Assembly (NCBI GenBank): GCA_934695425.1
Contig: CAKUVH010000005.1
Span: 19,878 to 83,877 of the forward strand
Reading direction: 5' to 3'
From: an uncultured Eubacteriales bacterium
GTDB taxonomy: Bacteria > Bacillota > Clostridia > Oscillospirales > Acutalibacteraceae
Length of the DNA: 64,000 bases
In this document: positions 1-8,652 of the stretch, in pieces
Position numbering within the stretch: the stretch's first letter is position 1
Layout of the letters: each line of letters starts with the position of its first letter
The notes under the pieces: model-generated
Database searches by the model: none
What the model was told of the DNA's origin: nothing
Seen by the model: the letters and a program-made list of their open reading frames with translations, nothing else
Position numbers and translations under genes: made by a program

Positions 1-720
1 CTGGGTCAGGCATATAAAGATATCCCATCATTGATTACTGCACTTGCAAGTAATTGGAATGATGGTAAGAAGCAGCTTTATCGTGGCTTGCTATCGGCTT
101 TCTTCAAAAACTTCAATCCTGAAATTGCAGGCTATTGTATGGGTGCTGAAGATGAGGCAACTTGTACTGTGGGAAAAGATGATATTATCTTTTGGGATCT
201 ACTTTACAAGATTTATCCTGAGCTTAATGGCTTTTATTGGATGGGACAAACCTATGAGTCACTTCCCGCATTAGGTAGAGACATGCTTGAAAAATTGTGG
301 AGAAACGATAAGTCTAATTGTTCATATTGGGATAGCATTTTGGAAAATAAACTTCTCACCAATTATCTTTCTAAGGTTAAATCTAAAAATGATAAATTGG
401 TTGCGGCTTCTTCAGCACTTGAAACTTCGCATAATGTCGGTAACAGAAGTAAGCGTGATACTATGATGAATTACTATACTATGGCCTATCTGCTTTCTGG
501 GCAAAAGTTTTTGTCGGTCGGTGAAAAACGTTTAAAAAATGTTTCTGAATTGACTGTATATATGAAAGAATTGCTTGACTCTTCCTATGAGGAGTTTGAA
601 GATTTCTGCCATTCTTTAATTGATTATGATGACACTTTGGATGTTCAACTAGAAGCTTGGTTGATTGCACTTGGAAAAAGAAACGAAATTGCTAAGTGGA
701 AACAATCACTAAATGAATAA
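1..720 (+). CDS. Incomplete C-terminal part of an unrecognised protein
   Basis: The reading frame is open from the first base of the window, so the N-terminus lies upstream; about 239 residues are visible. The visible part looks globular, mostly helical and rich in Trp and Tyr, with a FYWMGQTYESLPALGRDML segment near residues 78-97 and no membrane segment. It ends 10 bases before the next gene remnant and is co-directional with the FHA/AAA+/PP2C module, so it is probably the first visible member of that operon. Because the module has an FHA reader and a PP2C eraser, the missing N-terminal part could be the Ser/Thr kinase, but no kinase motif is visible here. That is a guess from context only. 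Confidence 0.6.
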   Translation: MGQAYKDIPSLITALASNWNDGKKQLYRGLLSAFFKNFNPEIAGYCMGAEDEATCTVGKDDIIFWDLLYKIYPELNGFYWMGQTYESLPALGRDMLEKLWRNDKSNCSYWDSILENKLLTNYLSKVKSKNDKLVAASSALETSHNVGNRSKRDTMMNYYTMAYLLSGQKFLSVGEKRLKNVSELTVYMKELLDSSYEEFEDFCHSLIDYDDTLDVQLEAWLIALGKRNEIAKWKQSLNE

Positions 721-730
721 ATAGTATGAG

Positions 731-1021
731 GTGAATAATATTACGAGAGAAATACTTGGTATAATTATGATTGGATTCATTGTTGTCGGATGACCAATAG
801 TATTTCTAGTATTGACCCATACTATGCCGTGGTATTTAATTGTTATGTATTTTATTTGGGTTGCAGGATGCCTTGCAACTATTGATGAGGAAATTGCTCA
901 AAAATTTGAACAGATAAGCAAGTTGTGGCGTAACACCAGAACAAAGGTCAAAGTAAACCGGTTTATCGAATTACTTGTCATTTGCGATGAAGATGTATCA
1001 CACTTTATGAATAATAACTAG
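731..1021 (+). pseudogene. Small membrane protein interrupted by an in-frame TGA
   Basis: From GTG at 731 one frame runs to TAA/TAG at 1021 with a single TGA at 791-793. Reading through gives about 96 residues: two hydrophobic stretches (GIIMIGFIVVG, then PIVFLVLTHTMPWYLIVMYF after the stop) and a charged C-terminal tail. The TGA sits inside the hydrophobic hairpin, where Trp would fit. Other genes in the window do not need TGA as a sense codon, so simple decay is the likeliest explanation. A shorter product starting at TTG 812 or ATG 824 has no ribosome site I can see. No family is recognised. Confidence 0.5.
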
Positions 1022-1115
1022 ATTAATAATAGAAAAAATACCGAATTGGCCATAAAAAATTAAATGAAGAAGTAGAATTCTTGTATAGTCAAAAGAAAAA
1101 AGGAGGGTAATATAA

Positions 1116-2408
1116 ATGTCCGGACCTAAGACATCAAGATATATATTAACACCAGAACAGAAAAGAGTATTAGCTGAGCAAAGAGCAATTGAACGCAGAA
1201 AATATGTTGTTTCAGAAAATATAAGAAGAAATAATAAAAGACTAATACAGATTGGTAGTATGTTTTCTGCTATGAAACAGGTGTCCAATGAGCTGTTGAA
1301 TCGTTGCGGAACTGATGGTGGATTTGCAGCTAAGTTATTGGAATTGGAAAATGTAATTGTTCCGGTTACGCCAATCATTGCAAGAACAGATAACAATGAC
1401 GTGAATTCTCTTGAAAACACAGCGAAAGAAGTCTCGGCAAGTCTTGCAAAAGCAGAAAGAATTGCTTCTGAACTGTCTGTAATTTCCGCAAAAAACGAGA
1501 TAGCATTACGCTCTTCTTTAAGTGCCGACATTGATAAAGGATTCAATACATCTTTTGCTGATATGCAGACTGTTTCACAGACAACAATAAGCAAAAGTAA
1601 GTCCAAGATCAAAAATCAGTTAATCGAAATGAAGAATAATCAAAATCTCCCGAAAAAATTAGTTGATGAATTAGATGCAACACTTTCAAAAATTGAGCCT
1701 CTTGATAATGAAGTTTTTTTGAAAAACTTTTCCTCTGTTACTGTTTCCCCTTTGCTTAAGCGATGTAGACAGTATTTGAGTGAATATGAAACTTGCCACG
1801 AAGAATTTGAAAAACTCTATACAGAATACATTGCCCTTTGTGATTTGTATTTCTATGTGGCCCAAGAGTATCCGTGCTGTAACACTTCAATCGAGGTTCT
1901 AAAAGCTGAGATCAAACGAATAAAGGATACTGTTGATGCTGATGATGAGCAGGCATATATTAGCGATTGCTTAGATGAGGTAATGGAAGAAATGGGATAT
2001 ATTGTAATAGGTAGTCGTGAAGTTACCAAGAAAAATGGAAAACATTTCCGTAATGAACTTTACACCTATGGAGAAGGCACCGCCGTAAATGTAACCTATT
2101 CCTCCGATGGAAAAATCGCAATGGAGCTTGGAGGTATTGATTCAACGGATAGGCTTCCTGATGAGCTCGAAACTTCTACTTTGTGTGAATCTATGGAACA
2201 GTTTTGCGGTAACTTCAAAGAAATCGAAAAACGTTTGCTCGAAAAAGGTGTTGTCCTTGCAGAACGCATTTCCTTACTACCGCCAAGTGCGGAGTACGCA
2301 CAGATAATCAATACTACGGACTATAATATGACCGAAAAAGCTGAAACTTTGCATACAAAGAAACAGCGTCGAACTACGACAAAGCGAAAGGCTTTGAGAA
2401 AGGAGTAA
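1116..2408 (+). CDS. Coiled-coil protein of the FHA/AAA+ island (starts MSGPK)
   Basis: This is a 430-residue soluble protein with a strong ribosome site (AGGAGGG) before the ATG. The N-terminus (MSGPKTSRYILTPEQKR) is followed by long basic and acidic helices (about residues 20-290) that are likely coiled coil. A compact domain follows at about 295-400, with the segments LYTYGEGTAVNVTYSSDG and MEQFCGNFKEIEKRLLEKG. It ends in a very basic tail (KKQRRTTTKRKALRKE). The FHA gene starts 3 bases after its stop, so the two are translationally linked. I do not recognise a named family. A scaffold or adaptor role for the neighbouring AAA+ ATPase is inferred from context. Confidence 0.75.
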   Translation: MSGPKTSRYILTPEQKRVLAEQRAIERRKYVVSENIRRNNKRLIQIGSMFSAMKQVSNELLNRCGTDGGFAAKLLELENVIVPVTPIIARTDNNDVNSLENTAKEVSASLAKAERIASELSVISAKNEIALRSSLSADIDKGFNTSFADMQTVSQTTISKSKSKIKNQLIEMKNNQNLPKKLVDELDATLSKIEPLDNEVFLKNFSSVTVSPLLKRCRQYLSEYETCHEEFEKLYTEYIALCDLYFYVAQEYPCCNTSIEVLKAEIKRIKDTVDADDEQAYISDCLDEVMEEMGYIVIGSREVTKKNGKHFRNELYTYGEGTAVNVTYSSDGKIAMELGGIDSTDRLPDELETSTLCESMEQFCGNFKEIEKRLLEKGVVLAERISLLPPSAEYAQIINTTDYNMTEKAETLHTKKQRRTTTKRKALRKE

Positions 2409-2411
2409 TAT

Positions 2412-3035
2412 ATGGAAAAATATAAAATCTGTCCTTCTTGCAAGTCCAAAAATTCTCCTGCTCTTTTTGAGTGTATAAACTGCGAAGCAGATCTTACCGG
2501 AGTGAAAATTACTGACAAAGAAACCGAAAAGATAATTGCAGAAAATGCTGCAGCTCAAGCCGAAGCCACTCCAAAGAAGATGATTAGAATATGTGAGTGT
2601 GGTACAAAAAATGCTCCTAATGCTCGTAAGTGTAGCTCTTGTAATGAGGATATATCTGACATTACTCCTACACCCGATACCGATGAAGAAGAAACTGAGA
2701 ATTCAACTTCTTTTGTATTAAGTAGCCTTGACGGTCAATTTGTATACAAGATTACTGCCAATGATGTGACGATCGGTAGAGAGAATACTATGAGCGAGTA
2801 TCTTTCTGTAAAGAGTTATGTTAGTAGATCACATGCAAGGGTTACAAAAGTGAATGACGAGTTGTTTATTGAGAATTTGAGCAATACCAATTTTACCTAT
2901 GTAAACAATAGTAAGATAACAGAAAAAACTAGACTACAGGACGGCGATGAAATTGGGCTTGGCGGAACAAACTTGAACGGTAAGTGTCAAGAACAAGCAG
3001 CTTATTTTTTAGTGAGGATCGGACAATGTATATAG
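2412..3035 (+). CDS. Zinc-ribbon and FHA domain protein
   Basis: The 207-residue protein has two zinc ribbons and a C-terminal FHA domain. Ribbon 1 uses C7, C10, C21 and C24; ribbon 2 uses the CECGTKN and CSSCNED pairs at about residues 60-78. An acidic linker leads to the FHA domain (about 98-200), which shows TIGRE, the SRSHARV core and the later LQDGDEIGLGG strand-turn. FHA domains bind phospho-threonine peptides, so this is probably the reader of a phosphorylation signal, removed by the PP2C encoded downstream. Its last codons overlap the start of the radical SAM gene, showing tight co-expression. The functional role in this locus is inferred. Confidence 0.88.
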   Translation: MEKYKICPSCKSKNSPALFECINCEADLTGVKITDKETEKIIAENAAAQAEATPKKMIRICECGTKNAPNARKCSSCNEDISDITPTPDTDEEETENSTSFVLSSLDGQFVYKITANDVTIGRENTMSEYLSVKSYVSRSHARVTKVNDELFIENLSNTNFTYVNNSKITEKTRLQDGDEIGLGGTNLNGKCQEQAAYFLVRIGQCI

Positions 3036-3574
3036 CAAGAGTTTTATATCCTGTTGAAGTTCTTGGCCCTGGTAAAAGAATTGGGATTTGGTTCTGTGGT
3101 TGTCCTCGTAGATGTAAGGGATGCAGCAATCCTGAACTTTGGGAGTTTCAAGAAAAGTATAGGACTACTCCTGAAACAATATTTGAAATAATTAAATCCA
3201 TTTCAAAAGAACATACAGTAGATGGCTTTACAATAACCGGAGGGGATCCTTTTTATCAAGCAGGTGATCTTGTTGAATTGCTTGATTTGCTCAAGGAGAT
3301 TTCCGAAGATATAATCGTATATACAGGTTACAAACTAAAGGAGCTTGAACCTGACAAGTTAAGGTATATAAGCATATTGATTGACGGAGAATACATAGAA
3401 GAACTGAATGATAATTCGCTATTAAGGGGTTCTTCAAATCAACAAGTCCACATTTTGGACGATAGAAAAAAAGAAAAGTATAGCATCTATTTCAAAACTG
3501 AAACTAACAAAGTTCAAAACTTCTTTACTTCGGACGGTGTAGTTTCAGTAGGAATACATAGACCTGATTTCTGA
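3026..3574 (+). CDS. Small radical SAM protein (NrdG/activase-like)
   Basis: I chose ATG 3026, which overlaps the FHA gene by 10 bases and gives 182 residues. The CPRRCKGC segment (C26, C30, C33) is the CxxxCxxC signature that ligates the 4Fe-4S cluster and S-adenosylmethionine. TGGDPFYQ at about residue 72 is the GGE/GGDP SAM-binding segment. Length and layout match the NrdG-type glycyl-radical activating enzymes and the related single-cluster proteins. No anaerobic ribonucleotide reductase (nrdD) is nearby. It sits between an FHA and a Clp-like AAA+ gene, so it more likely serves the island system than dNTP synthesis. The substrate is unknown. Confidence 0.85.
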   Translation: MYIARVLYPVEVLGPGKRIGIWFCGCPRRCKGCSNPELWEFQEKYRTTPETIFEIIKSISKEHTVDGFTITGGDPFYQAGDLVELLDLLKEISEDIIVYTGYKLKELEPDKLRYISILIDGEYIEELNDNSLLRGSSNQQVHILDDRKKEKYSIYFKTETNKVQNFFTSDGVVSVGIHRPDF

Positions 3575-3588
3575 AAGGAGAAAAGATC

Positions 3589-5469
3589 ATGGCTGGTTAC
3601 ATATCAAAATGGCATAAAGAACTTGGCATTTTCTCGAAGATCAAGCCGTTGATTGTTTTAGAAGGAAATGTTTTAGATTCGTATCAATATCCCGAAGAAG
3701 GGAGCACGCCTAAAGGCAGTATTTTGAGATTGCCTGCATATCTGCATTACTATTTCAAGGATATGGGGTATCAAAACATAGTTTTCTATGATAGTTTAAG
3801 AGGTTTCTATAACACTTGCGAAGAAGGCTATCTCGAAAACTTTGCAAAACTCGCAGAGATATCTGCAAGCCACGGCTTTATTAAGGCAGACTTTAAAGGT
3901 GGAAGTAAAAAAGAGGGAGCTTCAAATATAGTTAGTAAAACGCTTTCTCAAGATAAGGAAGCGACTGTCATTGTTATGAATTTTGCTTCTCGTTATATTA
4001 CCTCACCTGACAATATGGAACAGAGTGAAGTTGATAGCTTTACTGTGCTTTTGCAGGCTTCGCTTGAGGCAAAAGATGTTAAAACTGAGAGTAATGGCAT
4101 TTTGAAAAACCTGCTTGTCTTGATTGCCAATAAATCAAATGACATTCCTGCGTGGTTTTATTTGCAAAATCCTAATGTTAAAATGATTACCCTTTCTGTA
4201 CCTTCTAAAGAGGAGCGAGAAGAGTTGTTGAAAAGCCCTAGCTTTCCAAGTTTCTTTGCAAGAGAGATTTATATGGAGGATAGCGCCTACTATAATGATC
4301 ATCCTAACGAGCTCGAAAAGATTCAAAATAAATTTGTAGCACTTACAGAAGGTTTTAGTTTTACAGAAATCAACGGTCTACGTAGACTTTGTAAAAATGA
4401 AAAAATCCGTATGAAAAATTTGTGTGATGTAATCGACCTTTATAAGTACGGTATCAGGGAAAATCCTTGGAAGAGCCTTGACCTTGAAGAAATTAGAAAA
4501 GCAAAATCAAATTTTGAAAACCGAGTCAAAGGTCAGAATTATGCTATCACCAAAACACTCGATGTTATTAAACGTGCTATTACCGGAATGTCAGGACTAC
4601 AAGGCTCTTCTCATACAAGACCCAAAGGGGTTCTGTTCTTTGCCGGACCTACAGGTACCGGTAAAACGGAAACTGCAAAAACACTTGCAGAAATATTATT
4701 TGGTGATGAAAATTGCTGCAAACGTTTTGATATGAGCGAATACGGTCAAAGTCATAGTGACCAAAAGTTGCTCGGAGCGCCTCCTGGATATGTCGGCTAC
4801 GAAGCTGGAGGTCAATTAACAAACGCGGTTAAGAACAATCCTTTTTCCATTCTCTTGTTCGATGAAATCGAGAAAGCTCATCCTTCAATTTTGGACAAGT
4901 TCTTGCAAATCCTTGAAGACGGCAGAATGACAGATGGACAAGGAAATACCGTCTATTTTTCTGAAACAATTATCATATTTACAAGTAATCTTGGCATCTT
5001 CACTATGAATGAAAACGGTCAACATGAAGCAAATGTTACAAGCGATATGCCTTATCAGGAAATGTCAGCGCGTGTAAGAGATGCCATCGAGGATTACTTC
5101 AAACTGCAACTTTGTCGCCCTGAAATTCTTAACAGAATTGGAGAAAACATAGTTGTCTTTGATTATATTCGACCTGATGTTGCAAAACTGATTCTGAATT
5201 CTCAGGTGAGTAAGATTATAAAGAATATGTCTGCTGAGAAGCATATCACATTAACTATTGCAAATAGTGCTATGGCAACTCTTACTGAGCAGGCGCTAAA
5301 TAATCTTCAGAACGGCGGTCGTGGTATCGGGAATGTTGTTGAAAACCTTTTAATTAATCCATTGTCAAGATATTTGTTTGATAATGAGATTTTCGATAAT
5401 GCGAGCGTGACAATTGACAATATCAACACAACTGCAACACCGCCATCTTTAGAATGCACGAAGGGTTAA
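3589..5469 (+). CDS. Clp/Hsp100-type AAA+ ATPase
   Basis: This is a 626-residue protein with a good ribosome site (AAAGGAG). The C-terminal half is a ClpA/ClpB D2-like AAA+ module: Walker A GPTGTGKTETAK at about 353-364, Walker B ILLFDEIEKAH with Asp at 425, the pore-loop region GAPPGYVGYE, sensor-1 TSNLG, the Arg-finger segment LNRIGENIVVF and a C-terminal small domain. The first 300 residues resemble an AAA domain without a usable P-loop (VLEGNVLDSY at the expected place, then VIVMNF and IANKSNDIP). It differs from housekeeping ClpB or ClpC in lacking an N-domain and an intact first ATPase. It probably remodels or loads a protein complex under phospho-signal control. Confidence 0.88.
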   Translation: MAGYISKWHKELGIFSKIKPLIVLEGNVLDSYQYPEEGSTPKGSILRLPAYLHYYFKDMGYQNIVFYDSLRGFYNTCEEGYLENFAKLAEISASHGFIKADFKGGSKKEGASNIVSKTLSQDKEATVIVMNFASRYITSPDNMEQSEVDSFTVLLQASLEAKDVKTESNGILKNLLVLIANKSNDIPAWFYLQNPNVKMITLSVPSKEEREELLKSPSFPSFFAREIYMEDSAYYNDHPNELEKIQNKFVALTEGFSFTEINGLRRLCKNEKIRMKNLCDVIDLYKYGIRENPWKSLDLEEIRKAKSNFENRVKGQNYAITKTLDVIKRAITGMSGLQGSSHTRPKGVLFFAGPTGTGKTETAKTLAEILFGDENCCKRFDMSEYGQSHSDQKLLGAPPGYVGYEAGGQLTNAVKNNPFSILLFDEIEKAHPSILDKFLQILEDGRMTDGQGNTVYFSETIIIFTSNLGIFTMNENGQHEANVTSDMPYQEMSARVRDAIEDYFKLQLCRPEILNRIGENIVVFDYIRPDVAKLILNSQVSKIIKNMSAEKHITLTIANSAMATLTEQALNNLQNGGRGIGNVVENLLINPLSRYLFDNEIFDNASVTIDNINTTATPPSLECTKG

Positions 5470-5472
5470 GTT

Positions 5473-6195
5473 ATGAATGTTATAGCAGTAACCCAAAAGG
5501 GGTTAAACAAAACAGAAAATGAAGACAGAATCATAGTTGGCAAGACAATCGTCGCAGACGGTACGCTTATTTCTGAGCTCGAAAATGGCATTATAGCTGT
5601 AGCTGATGGCGTTGGTGGCCATAATGCCGGAGCAATAGCATCTCATTTTGTGGCAAATAAACTGTGTTATTTAAAAGAGATAAGCGTGGAACGGCTAAAG
5701 GCAATTAACGATGAGTTAATTAAAATTTCAGAAACTACGTACGGACAACAAGGAATGGCAACCACTTTGTCAGGAATTTGTTGTGTCAGAGGTAAAACGC
5801 TATTGTTTAGTATTGGAAACACTCGTGTATATCTACTTCAAAGCAGAAAGTATTTAAAGCAACTAACAACTGATGATACAACCCTTAATTATCTTCTTGC
5901 AACAGGTCGATTATTACCGGAGGATGCAGAAAACTTTGATCGAAAAAACGAGATTGTTGCTTGCTTCGGCGGCGGCTCCGCCGATTTGTTTAAAGTAAAG
6001 GTAAATTATATTGACCAATTAGTGGCTCCGATTATGATCACTTCCGATGGAATACACGATTATTTAAGCGTTGACCAAATGGAAGACATAATTGAAGAAT
6101 ACGGACTCAGCAAAGAAGGTTGTATTGAAATGATACAAACAGCAAGGAACAATGGTTCACTTGATGATGCAAGTATTATTATAGGGGGTGTTTAA
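5473..6195 (+). CDS. PP2C-family Ser/Thr protein phosphatase
   Basis: The 240-residue protein starts 3 bases after the AAA+ stop. It has the metal-binding motifs of the PP2C (PPM) family: NEDR near residues 16-19, VADGVGGHNAG at about 43-53, TTLSG at about 97-101, a strand-turn FSIGNTRVYLL, and the distal SDGIHDYL at about 193-200. There is no signal peptide or membrane segment, so it acts in the cytoplasm on phospho-Ser/Thr. With the FHA protein four genes upstream it forms a reader/eraser pair. A matching kinase is not seen in the window and may be encoded just before it. Confidence 0.9.
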   Translation: MNVIAVTQKGLNKTENEDRIIVGKTIVADGTLISELENGIIAVADGVGGHNAGAIASHFVANKLCYLKEISVERLKAINDELIKISETTYGQQGMATTLSGICCVRGKTLLFSIGNTRVYLLQSRKYLKQLTTDDTTLNYLLATGRLLPEDAENFDRKNEIVACFGGGSADLFKVKVNYIDQLVAPIMITSDGIHDYLSVDQMEDIIEEYGLSKEGCIEMIQTARNNGSLDDASIIIGGV

Positions 6196-6856
6196 GTGGA
6201 GCTTCGATTTAGAAAAAGTATTTCAATTATTCCCGGGATGAAGTTGAATTTTGGTAAAATGGTAATTTCTGTTAGAACAGGTGTGTATGGATTTAGAAAA
6301 ACATTCCGTGTAATTTGATATATTCTTCTGAAACTGAATACAACGAAAATTGTCAAAGCTATGCAAATGAACATTCCAATGTGGAACACAATAACGCTGA
6401 AACTCCAATATACGCGAATTGCAATTTAAGCACATCTGTTGATTTGGATATGGTAACACAGCTTGATACAAGTTCGCTCAAATCAATACATAAGACAAGC
6501 GATGATTCGATTGATTGGACGGAAGTATTAGTTTCACCCATTGCGTTTGATGAAACCTATAATCAACAAATGTGATCGTATTACCATAGCATAGCCCCTA
6601 AAATACTTGCAGGCGATATTGATGCATATTTGCAGTTGGTTTATGAGGTAAATCCTCTTGATGATCTATTGAGAAACACACTATCGTTCACACAGTATTG
6701 GATGGAAAAACAATTTTATCAGTAGATTTTGATAGACAAAACTTATCAAGAGTAAAGTTTGGATATATTGATCCGGCAGATATCTTGGGGTAGTTCAAAC
6801 ATAATATGGACTTTGATGAAATGAACGGTTTTGCACCCGTTAATAATCTTGAATAA
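6196..6856 (+). pseudogene. Decayed DUF4236-type protein
   Basis: Pieces in two frames add up to one broken gene. GTG 6196, directly after the PP2C stop, gives FRKSISIIPGMKLNFGK, the start of a DUF4236 domain, closed by TGA at about 6316. The same locus continues with ORF pieces interrupted by TGA at 6573, then IAPKILAGDIDAYLQLVY and EVNPLDDLL. A frameshift around 6660-6690 leads to VLDGKTILSVDFDR, a TAG, and FKHNMDFDEMNGFAPVNNLE ending at 6856. These tail segments resemble longer DUF4236-containing proteins of Firmicutes as I recall them. At least two stops and one frameshift make it non-functional. An intact DUF4236 gene follows directly. Confidence 0.7.
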
Positions 6857-6871
6857 GAAAGAGGAATAAAT

Positions 6872-7891
6872 ATGGGTTTTAGACATAGAAAAAGTATAAA
6901 TTTAGGCGGCCGATTTAGAATAAATCTAAGCAAGTCGGGCGTTGGATATAGTTGGGGAGTTAAGGGTTACCGTGTCACAAAAACCGCAAAAGGTACAACA
7001 CGAAGAACTGCCTCTATTCCCGGTACTGGTATTTCTTATGTTTACGAAACAGGAAAAAATAGAGGCAATTCGAGAGACGATAGCAGCCCTACTAATCAAC
7101 ACCCTGTTCAATCAATTGACAACAATCATTATGACACACAAAACATCGTCAACAATGTAGCTACTGCAATGGTATCCGATGGGTTAGAGGATATGCTTGC
7201 ATCTGCAAGTAAAGCTTTGAAACTAAATAAATTATCTACTGTCGGTATATGTATAACTGCAATTTTGGGATTAGGTTTTCCAGTGTTATTTCTCTTTACA
7301 GCTGTGTTTTTGGCTTTAAAAATTATTATCAAAACAAAAGGCTGCATTGATTTAGATTATTATATTGAAGACGATCAGCGAACTGTCGTTGATGAGAGAA
7401 TGAATCCTATGATAAAAATTACTGAATGTGCAAAGGTTTGGAGAATAATACAAACCAGCAAAGTGATTGATAGGAAATATGCTTCTGGCGCAAACAATAC
7501 GGTCAATAGAACTGCTTGTAAAGCTACAACCAAAGCCCCTTTCCCTTTTAAGACAAATCTTCAGATCGCTTCGTTCAAAACAAAAAAGGAAACTTTACTT
7601 TTTTTGCCTGATAAGCTTTTCATTATGCAAGGAAACAAAATTGGTGCATTGAATTATTCTGACATCAATTCAAATACGCACACAACACGTTTTGTAGAAA
7701 GCGAGAGTGTTCCGAGCGATGCTCAAATCGTGGGTCAAACATGGAGGTATGTTAATAAATCTGGTGGACCGGATAGACGTTTCAAAGACAACAGACAATT
7801 GCCCGTTTGCTTATATGGGGAAATCGAACTGCGCTCAAACTCTGGATTAAATACAGTCATTATGTTCTCAAATCCAAACATCAATAATTAG
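6872..7891 (+). CDS. DUF4236 domain membrane protein
   Basis: The 339-residue protein begins with a clear DUF4236 domain (residues 1-60: GFRHRKSINLGGRFRINLSK, then GVGYSWGVKGYR and IPGTGISYVYETG). A polar linker (60-110) is followed by a hydrophobic double segment (about 122-150) that should anchor it in the membrane. The C-terminal part (about 165-339) has a mixed alpha/beta look with TKAPFPFKTNLQIASFKT and LLFLPDKLFIMQ, similar to domains often annotated only as hypothetical. It follows a decayed DUF4236 copy in tandem and is the last intact gene of the signalling module. Its function is unknown; a membrane-side target or anchor of the module is possible. Confidence 0.8.
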   Translation: MGFRHRKSINLGGRFRINLSKSGVGYSWGVKGYRVTKTAKGTTRRTASIPGTGISYVYETGKNRGNSRDDSSPTNQHPVQSIDNNHYDTQNIVNNVATAMVSDGLEDMLASASKALKLNKLSTVGICITAILGLGFPVLFLFTAVFLALKIIIKTKGCIDLDYYIEDDQRTVVDERMNPMIKITECAKVWRIIQTSKVIDRKYASGANNTVNRTACKATTKAPFPFKTNLQIASFKTKKETLLFLPDKLFIMQGNKIGALNYSDINSNTHTTRFVESESVPSDAQIVGQTWRYVNKSGGPDRRFKDNRQLPVCLYGEIELRSNSGLNTVIMFSNPNINN

Positions 7892-7916
7892 ATAAAAAAT
7901 ATTCTACGGTGATGAA

Positions 7917-8599
7917 ATGAATAATTGCATCAAATTTACGCCTGAACAATTAAACAAGCTTCAAACATTTTTCAACAAAATGATTTTACATCTAATATGA
8001 TGTTGAACCGCGAATACGGTTTTGCCGCTGAGCAGTCTGAGATTTTTGGAGAATATTGGCTTGGGAATTTGCGCCTGCTCAGTGTAAACCGAAAAATAAA
8101 AAACTTTTCAAAGGACTATCCGGTCAACTTTTTGTAAAATGCCGAACGAGTACATGGACAGATTTTTTGAAATGTATGAAGAACCGGTTATGCAAGGTCA
8201 ACAGGCTTGGGAATTTTCTGGCATCTCAAAAAAGATTCCGCAGTACGAGGATTTTTCGGAGCGGGTAAACCAAGACAAAATTAACTTCTACAATAAGTGG
8301 ACCTATTGCAAAACCAAGCTCGGCGTGCCGTTCTTTTTCAGCAAGTTGTCGAAGGATGAAACTACGGCAAAAAACTTTTTCGCAAATAATTCTGCTGAAG
8401 AACAGCGGTATATTTTCTTGCGTGATGATTTTGTGAAAACCTTAAACAGCACCGATAAAGAGATATATTATCTTTCGGAAAAAGGACTTACTCAAAAAGA
8501 AATTGCCAATCGGCTTGGATACAAACCCACAGCTCGGTCAGCAAGCGGATGAAAATAATGAATAAGGATTTCAAAAAATTCTTAGACTTTGAAAACTGA
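7917..8599 (+). pseudogene. Decayed sigma-like HTH protein
   Basis: Three frameshifts break one gene. ATG 7917 opens MNNCIKFTPEQLNKLQTFF; the next frame carries MMLNREYGFAAEQSEIFGEY and ends at a TAA near 8136; a third frame from 8139 carries about 130 residues ending in TDKEIYYLSEKGLTQKEIAN. That last piece is a sigma region 4 or LuxR-type helix-turn-helix. After another shift near 8530 the frame continues SVSKRMKIMNKDFKKFLDFE to TGA 8597-8599. Proteins of this build occur in integrative elements. It is followed by a strong hairpin terminator. I am confident that it is broken, less so of the family. Confidence 0.6.
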
Positions 8600-8613
8600 A
8601 CAAGTAAAAATTT

Positions 8614-8652
8614 ACGGCGGTGTTCCCGAAAAAAGGAGCATCGCCGTCTTTT
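8614..8652 (+). terminator. Hairpin terminator after the HTH pseudogene
   Basis: Arms ACGGCGGTGTTCC (8614-8626) and GGAGCATCGCCGT (8635-8647) pair over 13 positions with two G-T wobbles, followed by CTTTTAC. Confidence 0.7.

Noticed and set aside
998..1612. Long minus-strand open frame of hydrophobic residues opposite the MSGPK gene
   Set aside because: It lies antisense to a gene with a strong ribosome site and conserved-looking protein; its hydrophobicity comes from reading an A/G-rich coding strand backwards.
3589..6195. A type VI secretion system because of Clp-like, FHA and PP2C genes
   Set aside because: No sheath, tube, baseplate or membrane-complex gene is present in the window, so only an analogy in regulation can be drawn.
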